From Candidatus Hydrogenedens sp. (lineage in GTDB: Bacteria > Hydrogenedentota > Hydrogenedentia > Hydrogenedentales > JAEUWI01), in the NCBI GenBank assembly GCA_016125095.1, contig WGMK01000025.1, positions 1 through 47,490 of the forward strand: a DNA stretch of 47,490 nt, given 5' to 3'. How positions within the stretch are numbered: the stretch's first letter is position 1; each line of letters begins with the position of its first letter. This document shows, piece after piece, positions 23,043 through 30,994 of this stretch. The notes beneath the pieces are model-generated. The model was not told the DNA's origin. It made no database searches and saw only the letters and a program-made list of their open reading frames with translations. The position numbers and the translations under genes were made by a program.

Positions 23043-24521
23043 TCAGGTCGCGGCGATCCCGTTGCGGATATGGTCGAGACCCTGGCGCATGCGCGCGAGC
23101 GCCTCGTGTTTGCCCAGCAGTTCTGCCAGTTCAAACAGGCCCGGTCCCACCGATTTTCCGGTGAGCGCGAGGCGCGTCGGGTGCACCAGCTTGCCCAGGC
23201 CGAGCTCGTGCTGTTCGCCAAGCTGCTCGTAGGCCGCCTTGATGTGGTCGGAGGTCCAATCGCCTACCGACTCCATCGCGCCGATCATGAGTTCCATGAC
23301 GCCGGCGGCCTCGTCGTTCTGCCACTGCTTGCGCACGGCCTTCTCGTCGTAACTGGTCACGGGGCCGAAGAAGAAGTCGGTGTACTCGACAATCTGGTTT
23401 AGCGTAGCCAGTTTTTCTTGGCAGATCTCCGCCATGCGTGTGCGCCACGCCTCGGGCTTGTCCATCACAGGGAATCCCTGCTTCACGAGGATGGCGGTCA
23501 CGCGATCGCGGAATTCCTCGAGGGCGAGGCGGCGGATGTGCTGGCCGTTCAGCCAGTCCAGCTTCTTGCGGTCGAAGCGCGCGGCGGACTTGCCCCATCG
23601 CTCGATGCGGAAGAGGTGCTTCAGTTCTTCCATGGAGAAGAGCTCGCGGCCCGCCTCTTCCGGCGTCCAGCCCAGCAGCGCCACATAGTTGATGAGCGCC
23701 TCCGGCAGGTAGCCGTCGTCGCGCCAGTCGAGCACGTTGGCGCCGTGCTCGCGCTTGCTGAATTTCTTGCCGCGGTCGTCCAGCACCATCGGCAGGTGCG
23801 CGAACTGCGGCACCGGCTCGCCCAGCGCCTCGAACAGCATTACGTGGCGCGCGGCATTGGTCAGGTGGTCGTCGCCGCGGATAACGTGCGAGATTTTCAT
23901 GGTGGCGTCGTCCACCACCACCGCCAGGTGGAAGATGGGATCGCCATTGCCCTTGAGGATCACGAAGTCGTCGAACTCCGTATTCTTCACACGAACGTCG
24001 CCCTGCACGATGTCATGGATGACGGTCTCGCCCTCGGGCACGCGGAAGCGGACGACATAGGGCGCGTTGCCCATCGCGTCAATGCGCTCCTGCGAGGCAT
24101 CCCGCCAGGTGCCTTCGTAGCGCGGCGGGCGCTTCTCGGCGGCCGCCTTTTCACGCATGGCCTCCAGTTCTTCCTTGGTGCAGAAGCACTTGTAGGCCTT
24201 GCCGCTCTCCAGCAGCCGGTGGGCGGCGTCCACATGAATCTGCCGCCGTTGGGACTGGCGGTAGGGGCGGTAGTCGCCGCGCTCAGGCTCGCTGCCGAAC
24301 TCGGGGCCCTCGTCCCAGTGGATGCCGAGCCAGTGGAAGCCGTCGCACATGGCCTGCACATAGGTTTCATCGGTGCGTTCGGCATCGGTGTCTTCCAGGC
24401 GCAGCACGAAAGTGCCGCCGGTAGACCGGGCGAACAGCCAGTTGAACAGGGCGATTTTCGCCGTGCCGATGTGGAGGAATCCCGAGGGGGAAGGTGCGAT
24501 TCTACAGCGGATTTCGGACAT
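23043..24521 (-). CDS. gltX: Glutamyl-tRNA synthetase
   Basis: A 492-residue class I synthetase that charges tRNA-Glu. The HIGH motif is in PSPSGFLHIGTAK (His17-Gly19), the KMSKS loop is in DDRGKKFSKREHGAN, and the insertion EDTDAERTDETYVQAM with GLRLEDTD-type strand matches the family. CFCTKEELEAM and the anticodon-binding region after residue 330 complete the fold. ATG 24521 begins the first catalytic strand. The gene lies 70 bp after the transglutaminase gene on the same strand. Because only one GluRS is seen here, whether it discriminates Glu from Gln tRNAs cannot be told. Confidence 0.96.
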   Translation of the reverse strand: MSEIRCRIAPSPSGFLHIGTAKIALFNWLFARSTGGTFVLRLEDTDAERTDETYVQAMCDGFHWLGIHWDEGPEFGSEPERGDYRPYRQSQRRQIHVDAAHRLLESGKAYKCFCTKEELEAMREKAAAEKRPPRYEGTWRDASQERIDAMGNAPYVVRFRVPEGETVIHDIVQGDVRVKNTEFDDFVILKGNGDPIFHLAVVVDDATMKISHVIRGDDHLTNAARHVMLFEALGEPVPQFAHLPMVLDDRGKKFSKREHGANVLDWRDDGYLPEALINYVALLGWTPEEAGRELFSMEELKHLFRIERWGKSAARFDRKKLDWLNGQHIRRLALEEFRDRVTAILVKQGFPVMDKPEAWRTRMAEICQEKLATLNQIVEYTDFFFGPVTSYDEKAVRKQWQNDEAAGVMELMIGAMESVGDWTSDHIKAAYEQLGEQHELGLGKLVHPTRLALTGKSVGPGLFELAELLGKHEALARMRQGLDHIRNGIAAT

Positions 24522-24591
24522 GTCGGCTCCAGGGAAACGTTGCTATCCGGCCTGCGGACAGGGCGGGAAGCATAGCACGGCAGCGGGGGGC

Positions 24592-26790
24592 CTATGCATC
24601 TCCCGGGCGCCAGGCGCGCAATCGGGTCAGCATTTGCCGAAGCGTTCCCTGTTCCAGCGGGCGGCGTCCGAAGCGAGTAGCGTTGTATTGCTCCAGCAGT
24701 TCCACCAGTTCGCCGGATTGGTTCCAGCCCAGCTTCATGGCCGCAGCGCGGATCTCCTCGGCCGTGAGTCCTTCCGCAGCAACGCCCGCGCGGCGGAGCG
24801 ATTGCTGCAGTTGCCGGTGCAGCCGTACCGCGCGGCGCTGGTCGGGGGTCAACTGAAACGCCGCCGGCCGATTGCGCCGCCGGCGAATGGCCATAACGAT
24901 GGATACCACCAGCATGAACCAACCCGCCAGCATCCAGCGGAAGTAGCCCGTGGAATCGGCGCCGGTAGCCTCTTCCGGCAATTCCTGCCCGAAGCCGAAG
25001 GCCCGGAAGATACCCTGCGGCAAGGCGCTGAGCCTTTTGATCTGAAGGCCGCGGTCGAAACTGATGACCTCGCGGTACCAGAACATCTGCATGCGCAGCT
25101 GGGCGTCATTAACACGCTGAAGCAGGCCCATCACGCCGCCCGGCGGTTCCATGAGAATGGCGGGCGCGGGGTCGAAGCGCACCCAGCCCGCGTTGCTGAA
25201 ATAGGCCTCGGTCCAGAGGTGCGCCATGCTGCCGCGGACGGTGTAGGTGTGCGTGCTGTCGCTCCATTCGCCTCCCCGGTAACCGCTCACCACACGGCTG
25301 GGAATGCCCAGCGAGCGCATCATCAGCGCGAGGGCGCTGGCGTAGAACTCGCAGTGGCCCTGCCGGATGTTCAGCACAAAGGCGTCGATGGCGTGGTCCG
25401 GCGGCATGACCGGCAGGTTCAGCGTGTATTCGAAATCCGGACCACTCAGGAAGGCCTCGAGCGCACGCGCCTTTTCGTACAGCGTATCGACATCCTGCGT
25501 CACCTGCCGCGCCAAGTCCACCGTTTCCGGCGTCAGGTCGTGATTCGTGAGCAAGGCATAATCGCGCTCGTCCATGTCGTAATAGGTATTCGGGGCGGCG
25601 CGCAACAGCTGCTCGTCGATATCGACCATCTCCGACCAGGCGGTGTAATCCATGCTCGTGCTGTTGCTCTTTTGCACGCGCACGGTGACGTCGTTCTTGC
25701 CCTCCCAGAGAATCTGCTTGCCGGTCGTATTGCCCTCGAGCGTGTACTTCACCGGCAGGTCGAGCGCGGGGAGACCCTCGGGGGGCATCTGCGAGAGAAA
25801 GATCCGCTGCTCCACCACGGGATAATCCAGCGGGCTGCGGTCGCGGGCGATTTCCGAGTCGAGGGCGTTGCGGTGCAGGGCCGCCGAGACGCTCTCGGCG
25901 AACATCGGATCGACCCCGGGAATGTAGTGCTGCTTCAGGCCGCGTCGCGACCAGCTGGAATCCATATACGACGGCAGCGTGGCGACGCGCCAGTACATCT
26001 GCCCCTCGGGGAAGATGCCGCTTTCTACGCGCGGAAACTCCACCTGCATGATCGGCGTGGGGTCTTCGGTCACATAGGCACCGCCGTTCAGGCTGACCGA
26101 TTCGCCGCTCAGGCCGGTGAACGCGACCACGGTGTTGTCGCGGCCGAGGAAGCCCGCCTCGATACGGGGCGTGAACAGGAAGAAGACCGTGGCGAAGAGG
26201 AAGATTCCAGTGCCCGCAGCGGCCACTGAAAGCACAAAGGCCCAGCGCGCGGGGCGGCTCGTGCCATCGTCGTCGCGGCGGCCATTGCGCAGCAGCAATG
26301 TTGGCTGTCCGGCCATCGCGACCGCCTGGGTCTCGGTCCATACGCGCAGGCTGCTCATCGCGCCGATCAGGCTGGCCATGTACAGGAGCAGCACCAGCGC
26401 GATCTGCGGGTCGGGCGATTGCACGCACGCCGCCAGCACGAGGAAGAAAGTCATCAGGAAGATGTAGTGGTACGCCTTCTCGGACTTGGCGTGCAGCTGG
26501 GTGTGCATCTGGATGAACATGACCAGCGCGACCACGCCATTGAGCGGACCCAGCAGAAAGAAGCTGAAGGGCAGAAAGCATGCGTAGACGATGGTGATGG
26601 CCATCGTGGCCGTGCGGTAGTGGCGGTGGTTCTGGTCCCAGCGCTCGCAGATGGGCGTCAGGGCGATGGCCGCGAGCGGCAGCGCCACCAGCAGGCCCGG
26701 GTACCCATGCACCGCGGCGAGCGCCAGGTAGCCGCTCAGCAACACGAGAGACGCGCATATCCTTAGCGGGAAGAGGGCGCCGTCACGCAT
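24592..26790 (-). CDS. Membrane transglutaminase-like protein (TgpA type, DUF3488)
   Basis: A 732-residue inner-membrane protein. The first 200 residues hold about six transmembrane helices (DUF3488/TgpA N-terminal region). A large periplasmic part contains the transglutaminase-like triad: Cys in RQGHCEFYASALALMM, His in GSMAHLWTEAYF and Asp in GWVRFDPAP. Another hydrophobic segment (GYFRWMLAGWFMLVVSIVMAIRRRR) precedes a cytoplasmic tail with RAAMKLGWNQSGELVELLEQYN, as in DUF4129-like tails. Its start overlaps the DUF58 gene end by 8 bp. MoxR, DUF58 and transglutaminase genes recur together in many bacteria; the pathway is thought to be cell-envelope protein maturation. Substrate unknown. Confidence 0.93.
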   Translation of the reverse strand: MRDGALFPLRICASLVLLSGYLALAAVHGYPGLLVALPLAAIALTPICERWDQNHRHYRTATMAITIVYACFLPFSFFLLGPLNGVVALVMFIQMHTQLHAKSEKAYHYIFLMTFFLVLAACVQSPDPQIALVLLLYMASLIGAMSSLRVWTETQAVAMAGQPTLLLRNGRRDDDGTSRPARWAFVLSVAAAGTGIFLFATVFFLFTPRIEAGFLGRDNTVVAFTGLSGESVSLNGGAYVTEDPTPIMQVEFPRVESGIFPEGQMYWRVATLPSYMDSSWSRRGLKQHYIPGVDPMFAESVSAALHRNALDSEIARDRSPLDYPVVEQRIFLSQMPPEGLPALDLPVKYTLEGNTTGKQILWEGKNDVTVRVQKSNSTSMDYTAWSEMVDIDEQLLRAAPNTYYDMDERDYALLTNHDLTPETVDLARQVTQDVDTLYEKARALEAFLSGPDFEYTLNLPVMPPDHAIDAFVLNIRQGHCEFYASALALMMRSLGIPSRVVSGYRGGEWSDSTHTYTVRGSMAHLWTEAYFSNAGWVRFDPAPAILMEPPGGVMGLLQRVNDAQLRMQMFWYREVISFDRGLQIKRLSALPQGIFRAFGFGQELPEEATGADSTGYFRWMLAGWFMLVVSIVMAIRRRRNRPAAFQLTPDQRRAVRLHRQLQQSLRRAGVAAEGLTAEEIRAAAMKLGWNQSGELVELLEQYNATRFGRRPLEQGTLRQMLTRLRAWRPGDA

Positions 26791-27877
26791 GGGTCACCTC
26801 GGCGGGGTCGAGCACGCGCACGCTGCCACCGCTGCTGCGGCGGCCCCAGCGGCCGGGGTCCGGGCTGACCAGCAGCACCGCGGGCGTCGCCGTATCCTGC
26901 GTGCAGTGGTACTCGTCGAATTCGGGGTGTTCCTCCAGCTGGTGTGGCATCACGCGCGCCAGAAACTCGAGCAGTCGCTTGCGCTGCGCGCCGCCCTCGC
27001 CGCCCTCCAGTACCTCCGTCGGCGTCTCGACCGCCACGTTGTATTGGCGCTGCAACAGCGTGGTACCGAGCGAGGCGACCAAATCGACCGCGGCCTCAAA
27101 CAGGTCGTCTTCCTCGGGCGAAAGGTCTACCGACTGCATGCGGGTATCCAGCAGAAACAGCACGAAGCGGGAATTCTCGCGCGAGAGTTCGCGCACCATC
27201 AGCTGTCCCGTGCGGGCCGTGGCCTTCCAGGAAATCTTCCGGATGTCATCGCCCGGCAAGTATTCGCGGATCGAGAAGTACTCATTGCCGTCGCCGCCCG
27301 AAGACCGCGCCCGGTAGCGCGATCCCGCCGTCTGTTCCGCGGCGGTCGTCCGCATGGGGGAGACGCGCGGATAGACCAGCACTTCTCCGGAGGCTGGCAG
27401 CTGGCGCCAGGCCTCGATGAGACCGAAGGGAAAGCTGGACACCAGCGTGAACGAGGGAAGTGTGTGAGCGCCGCGGCGGTCGAGCTGCAGCGACACCCGG
27501 GCGATGGCGGTGCCTCCGGCAGGCAGCGAAGGCACGAAGGCCTGGGCCTTGCGCTCCTCGCCGGTGCGTTCAATGCGCAGCATCAGCGCGGGCATGAACC
27601 ACTTGCGGTTGTGTACCCGCAGGGTGATGGCGAAGGGCTGGCTGCGGTGCGCCGAGCCCGGGGCGTCGGCCGTCACGGTCAGGCCGCGCACGCTCCACAC
27701 CGCCAGCGCGCACGATACCAGCAGGAACGCCGCGATGACGCCGACGACGATATAGAGCAGGTTGAAACCGGTGTTGATGGCCGCCGCGAGGGTGAGCATG
27801 AACGCCGTAAGGAACACCCAGCCCGGAAAGGTCATGCCGGTCCGGAAGCGTCGGCGGCGTCGGTGCGGGCTGAACAC
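26783..27877 (-). CDS. DUF58 domain-containing protein
   Basis: A 364-residue protein with a basic N-terminus, two hydrophobic segments (about 18-60, VFLTAFMLTLAAAINTGF and LLYIVVGVIAAFLLV) and a soluble region. YLPGDDIRKISWKATARTGQLMVRE is the diagnostic DUF58 motif, followed by a vWA-like strand FVLFLLDTRMQS. GTG 27877 is used with AGGA upstream; a shorter start at the Met in RTGMTFPG is possible. It follows the MoxR gene by 19 bp and overlaps the transglutaminase gene. DUF58 proteins usually work with the MoxR ATPase as substrate or adaptor. Confidence 0.92.
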   Translation of the reverse strand: MFSPHRRRRRFRTGMTFPGWVFLTAFMLTLAAAINTGFNLLYIVVGVIAAFLLVSCALAVWSVRGLTVTADAPGSAHRSQPFAITLRVHNRKWFMPALMLRIERTGEERKAQAFVPSLPAGGTAIARVSLQLDRRGAHTLPSFTLVSSFPFGLIEAWRQLPASGEVLVYPRVSPMRTTAAEQTAGSRYRARSSGGDGNEYFSIREYLPGDDIRKISWKATARTGQLMVRELSRENSRFVLFLLDTRMQSVDLSPEEDDLFEAAVDLVASLGTTLLQRQYNVAVETPTEVLEGGEGGAQRKRLLEFLARVMPHQLEEHPEFDEYHCTQDTATPAVLLVSPDPGRWGRRSSGGSVRVLDPAEVTHA

Positions 27878-27896
27878 GGTGTCGGTTTCCTGCGGG

Positions 27897-28859
27897 TTAA
27901 ACGGGCAGCGGGACGGACTTTACGATCTCGTTCACGATGGCGTCGCGTTCCTTGGCGGCCGTCGAGAGATCCGCGCCGCGCGCCTTGACGATCACGCGGT
28001 GCGAAAGCACGGGAATGGCCATGGTCTTCACGTCGTGCGGGGTCACATAATCGCGGCCCTCGACCAGCGCCAGCGCCTGGCAGGCCTCGTAGAACGCAAG
28101 CGAGCCGCGGGGGCTGGCACCCAACTGCACGTGCGGATGCGTGCGCGTGCCCTCGACGATCGACAGCATGTAGCTCGACACGCTTTCGTCCACGTGAATG
28201 CCGCCGACGAGACCCTGGAGTTCCAGCAGTTCGTTCGCCGTCAGGGCGGGCTTGATGTTTTCAATCACGTGGTGGGGATCGCGGCGGCGCATGATGCGCA
28301 GTTCATCTTCGCGCGGCGGATAGCCCATCTCGGTACGCAGCAGAAAGCGGTCGAGCTGCGATTCCGGCAGCACATAGGTACCCTCGTACTCGATGGGGTT
28401 TTGGGTGGCCAGCACGATGAAGGGCTCGGGCAGGGCGTATTCCACGCCGTCGCTCGTGATGTGGTACTCGCTCATCGCCTCCATCAGCGCGCTTTGCGTC
28501 TTGGGGGGCGTGCGGTTAATCTCGTCTGCCAGCACCACGCTGGCGAAGATAGGTCCCTTGCGGAACTCGAACTCGTTGGTCTTCTGGTCGAGGATGGACA
28601 CGCCGAGGATATCCGCGGGCAGCATGTCGCTGGTGAACTGAATGCGGTGGAAGCTGCAATCGATCGACCGCGCCAGGGTCTGCGCGATAGTCGTCTTGCC
28701 CGTGCCCGGCACGTCCTCGATGAGAATGTGGCCGCGGGCCAACAGGCCCACCACGCACAGCTTCACCACCTCGTGCTTGCCGAAAACCACTCCCTCGATA
28801 TTCGCGATCAACCGCTGGATGGCATCGTGGCGGGTGGCCGGCATGCTGGCTACGGACAT
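27897..28859 (-). CDS. MoxR-family AAA+ ATPase
   Basis: A 320-residue cytoplasmic ATPase. Walker A is in IEDVPGTGKTTIAQTLA, Walker B in SVVLADEINRTPPKTQSALMEAM, sensor 1 in FIVLATQNPIEYEGTY and the arginine-finger region in LPESQLDRFLLR; ASPRGSLAFYEACQALAL is the C-terminal sensor 2 helix. These ATPases act as chaperones for vWA/DUF58 partner proteins. ATG 28859 has GGGAG 11 bases upstream. First gene of the MoxR-DUF58-transglutaminase operon (19-bp gap then 8-bp overlap). Confidence 0.95.
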   Translation of the reverse strand: MSVASMPATRHDAIQRLIANIEGVVFGKHEVVKLCVVGLLARGHILIEDVPGTGKTTIAQTLARSIDCSFHRIQFTSDMLPADILGVSILDQKTNEFEFRKGPIFASVVLADEINRTPPKTQSALMEAMSEYHITSDGVEYALPEPFIVLATQNPIEYEGTYVLPESQLDRFLLRTEMGYPPREDELRIMRRRDPHHVIENIKPALTANELLELQGLVGGIHVDESVSSYMLSIVEGTRTHPHVQLGASPRGSLAFYEACQALALVEGRDYVTPHDVKTMAIPVLSHRVIVKARGADLSTAAKERDAIVNEIVKSVPLPV

Positions 28860-28988
28860 GAACTTTCGCTCCCTCGATTTCCTCGTACACTCGCCCCAAA
28901 ACACTCCGGTACGATGGTGTATTCGCCGGACCTGTAAATTCAAGACGCAATCCGCAATGCGAAAACAGCGGAATCGCGAATCGATGGA

Positions 28989-30197
28989 TCAAAAGTAGTA
29001 GGCCAATTCCACCTGCAGAAAGTCATCCTTCCGGATGTAGGTCAGCGGGTCCTCTTGGGGGACGTTGGCGAAGATCCGCGCTTCTATGCTGAGCTTCCAA
29101 TTCTCGCCGAGGCGGCGCTCGCCCTCCAGCCCGAAGGCCACGGCACCGCTGCCGGTATCGATGATGGCGCCTGCGAGCAGCATCGTGCTTTGAATATCGT
29201 TGAGCGAGAAGCGCGCGCCAAGGAAGATATCGTTCTCGAAGGGCGAAAGCGTCGCCCCGTCGAAAAGCGTCTTCAGGTCGAGGCTGTTGCCGCCACGGCT
29301 GTCGTAGAGGTACTCGAACAACACCCCGAGGTCGGCGTCGCTCTTGAACACCTGGTAGAACGTGTACTCAAGTCCCGTCGTGATGGCGCCGTAGGTCTCG
29401 CCCTGGCCGCTGCGGCGGATGCCCTCGAATTTCAGCAGCCAGCTGCCGTTGGTGTACTGCACATCGACGCCGGTCTGGTGAATCAGGTCGTAGTAGGGCG
29501 CGAGCTTCAGCTGGAGGTTATCCAGTGTGGGCTTCAGGCGCGGCTCGCGGCTTGTGCCGTAGAAATGCGACAGCCCGAAATCCCAATTGCCGACATAATG
29601 GCTGTAGCGGAGGGCATAGTCCACGTGCGCCCGCTCCGCGCCGGATTCGTATTCGGCGGCGTCCTCGTCCAGTGGCAGCGGCGTCCGCAGGCGCCCGCGC
29701 GTGCCGGCGAAGGTGCGCTCGCGGAATCCCGGCAGCACGAAGAAATCAAGCGTGCCCCAGTCATTCACCCACGCGGCGTTGATCATCGGCTGCCCAAGCT
29801 TCTCCTCGCCGTCGAAGCTCTCGACCATGTCGGTCTGGTTGATGATATCGACCAGGTGCTGGGACTCGGTGACGCCCCAGTAGACCTTGCGCAGGCCCAA
29901 CCGCAGCTCCCACTCGTCCCAGCTCTTGCGCCAGAAGGCCTCGCGCACGTCGAAGTGGGTGCGTTCAGCGTCGTGCTGGTCGATACGCAGAAACGGCACG
30001 AAGAGCGCGCTCGAGCCATCGTCCCACTCGTGGTAGGCCTCGGGCTGGAACGACAGGCTCAGGTTGCCGTCGTGCTGGCGGTCGTCGAGCGGGGCGGAAG
30101 GAAACAGCCTCGCCTCGCCCGCCACATAGCCCGACCACTCGACCGCTCCCGCGAGCGGCGCGGCCAGGAGGCCTGTTATTGCCAGTGCATAACGCAC
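28989..30197 (-). CDS. Outer-membrane beta-barrel protein of an RND/LolA-like export cluster
   Basis: A 402-residue exported protein starting at GTG 30197, with a signal peptide (VRYALAITGLLAAPLAGA) and then strands alternating polar and aromatic residues. It ends in FLQVELAYYF, a C-terminal beta-signal with final Phe recognised by the BAM machinery. Repeated W, Y and F at strand ends (YALRYSHYVGNWDFGLSHFYG; GLEYTFYQVF) support a barrel of roughly 14-18 strands. The gene starts 5 bp after the LolA-like gene stop. Barrels of the DUF1302 kind often sit beside MMPL exporters and LolA-like proteins; I make that comparison from context and shape, not from a specific motif. Likely role: outer-membrane end of a lipid or hydrophobic-compound export path. 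Confidence 0.8.
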   Translation of the reverse strand: MRYALAITGLLAAPLAGAVEWSGYVAGEARLFPSAPLDDRQHDGNLSLSFQPEAYHEWDDGSSALFVPFLRIDQHDAERTHFDVREAFWRKSWDEWELRLGLRKVYWGVTESQHLVDIINQTDMVESFDGEEKLGQPMINAAWVNDWGTLDFFVLPGFRERTFAGTRGRLRTPLPLDEDAAEYESGAERAHVDYALRYSHYVGNWDFGLSHFYGTSREPRLKPTLDNLQLKLAPYYDLIHQTGVDVQYTNGSWLLKFEGIRRSGQGETYGAITTGLEYTFYQVFKSDADLGVLFEYLYDSRGGNSLDLKTLFDGATLSPFENDIFLGARFSLNDIQSTMLLAGAIIDTGSGAVAFGLEGERRLGENWKLSIEARIFANVPQEDPLTYIRKDDFLQVELAYYF

Positions 30198-30202
30198 CCC
30201 GG

Positions 30203-30994
30203 CTAACGCGCCCGCTTGAGCGCGTTCTGATCGAAGTCGCGCTCGCTCAGGCCGGCACCGAATTGGTAGTCCTTCCACTGTAACACCGTGCTCTTGCCGG
30301 TTACGTGATTGACCATCTCCATGCGGCCCGGCCGCCAGAACTTGTCCAGGTACTGCTTGTAGTCCGAGGCCGTCAGGGTCTTCATCAGGTCGCCCTTGCG
30401 GTCGTAGAAGTCGACTTTCTGAATGCGGTACTCGGCCTGGTCGAGCCACGCGACCTGTTTGGTGTAGCCCGAGTTCTCGTTCGTGGGCACGCGCTCGATT
30501 ACGAAGCACGGCATGCCGTTCGCCTCTTCGTCGCCGATGTATTTGTAGGTGAACTTGTCGATCTCCTGGCTGCTGAGATCCTCGTAGGCGAATTCGCTGC
30601 CCATGAACGGGCCGCTCTGGTTATTGCTTGCGATGCGCTTCACGCGCTTGAGCGCGGGCAGGTAGAGCCACTGGTCGTCGTCGGCCGCGCGGTGGGAAAA
30701 GGTCAGCAGCGCCGTGCCCTTCACGTCCGGAGGCGTATCGAAGACTACGAGGGATTTGTCGCCGTCTTCCAGCAGTTCGAGCGTGCTGATCTGCAGCTCG
30801 CGCGTGGTCTCGGCGCCGCTCTGGTTACGGAGGATCATGGACAACGTAGCGGTCGAATCGCCCCAGCCGGTGTCGCGCTTGTCGGCCTCGACCGCGATTT
30901 CCTTGCCCTTTTCCTCGGGCGTCTGCGCCATGGCGGCGCTGCACAGCGCGGCCAATGCCACGGCCGTTCCCGTCCGTATCCAGCGATCAAACAT
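30203..30994 (-). CDS. LolA-like outer-membrane lipoprotein-sorting protein (PF17131 type)
   Basis: A 263-residue periplasmic protein with signal peptide (MFDRWIRTGTAVALAALCSAAMA). The body has the pattern of the MMPL-associated LolA-like family: LLTFSHRAADDDQWLYLPALKRVKRIASNNQSGPFMGSEFAYEDL, the very conserved central block, and YRIQKVDFYDRKGDLMKTL. The start ATG 30994 has GAGGAG 10 bases ahead and overlaps the exporter gene end by 8 bp. Such proteins are thought to ferry lipid or lipoprotein cargo from an RND-type exporter across the periplasm. The next gene is an outer-membrane barrel. Confidence 0.92.
   Translation of the reverse strand: MFDRWIRTGTAVALAALCSAAMAQTPEEKGKEIAVEADKRDTGWGDSTATLSMILRNQSGAETTRELQISTLELLEDGDKSLVVFDTPPDVKGTALLTFSHRAADDDQWLYLPALKRVKRIASNNQSGPFMGSEFAYEDLSSQEIDKFTYKYIGDEEANGMPCFVIERVPTNENSGYTKQVAWLDQAEYRIQKVDFYDRKGDLMKTLTASDYKQYLDKFWRPGRMEMVNHVTGKSTVLQWKDYQFGAGLSERDFDQNALKRAR

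Noticed and set aside
24109..24168. AT or GC skew change that might mark a replication origin or terminus near gltX
   Set aside because: No DnaA-box cluster, no dnaA/dnaN or rep gene in the window and no reliable skew computed by eye.
28940..28985. Terminator hairpin after the outer-membrane barrel gene
   Set aside because: The stem (CGCGATTCCGC with GCGGATTGCG) needs a bulge and mismatch and the following T-tract is weak; not strong enough to call.
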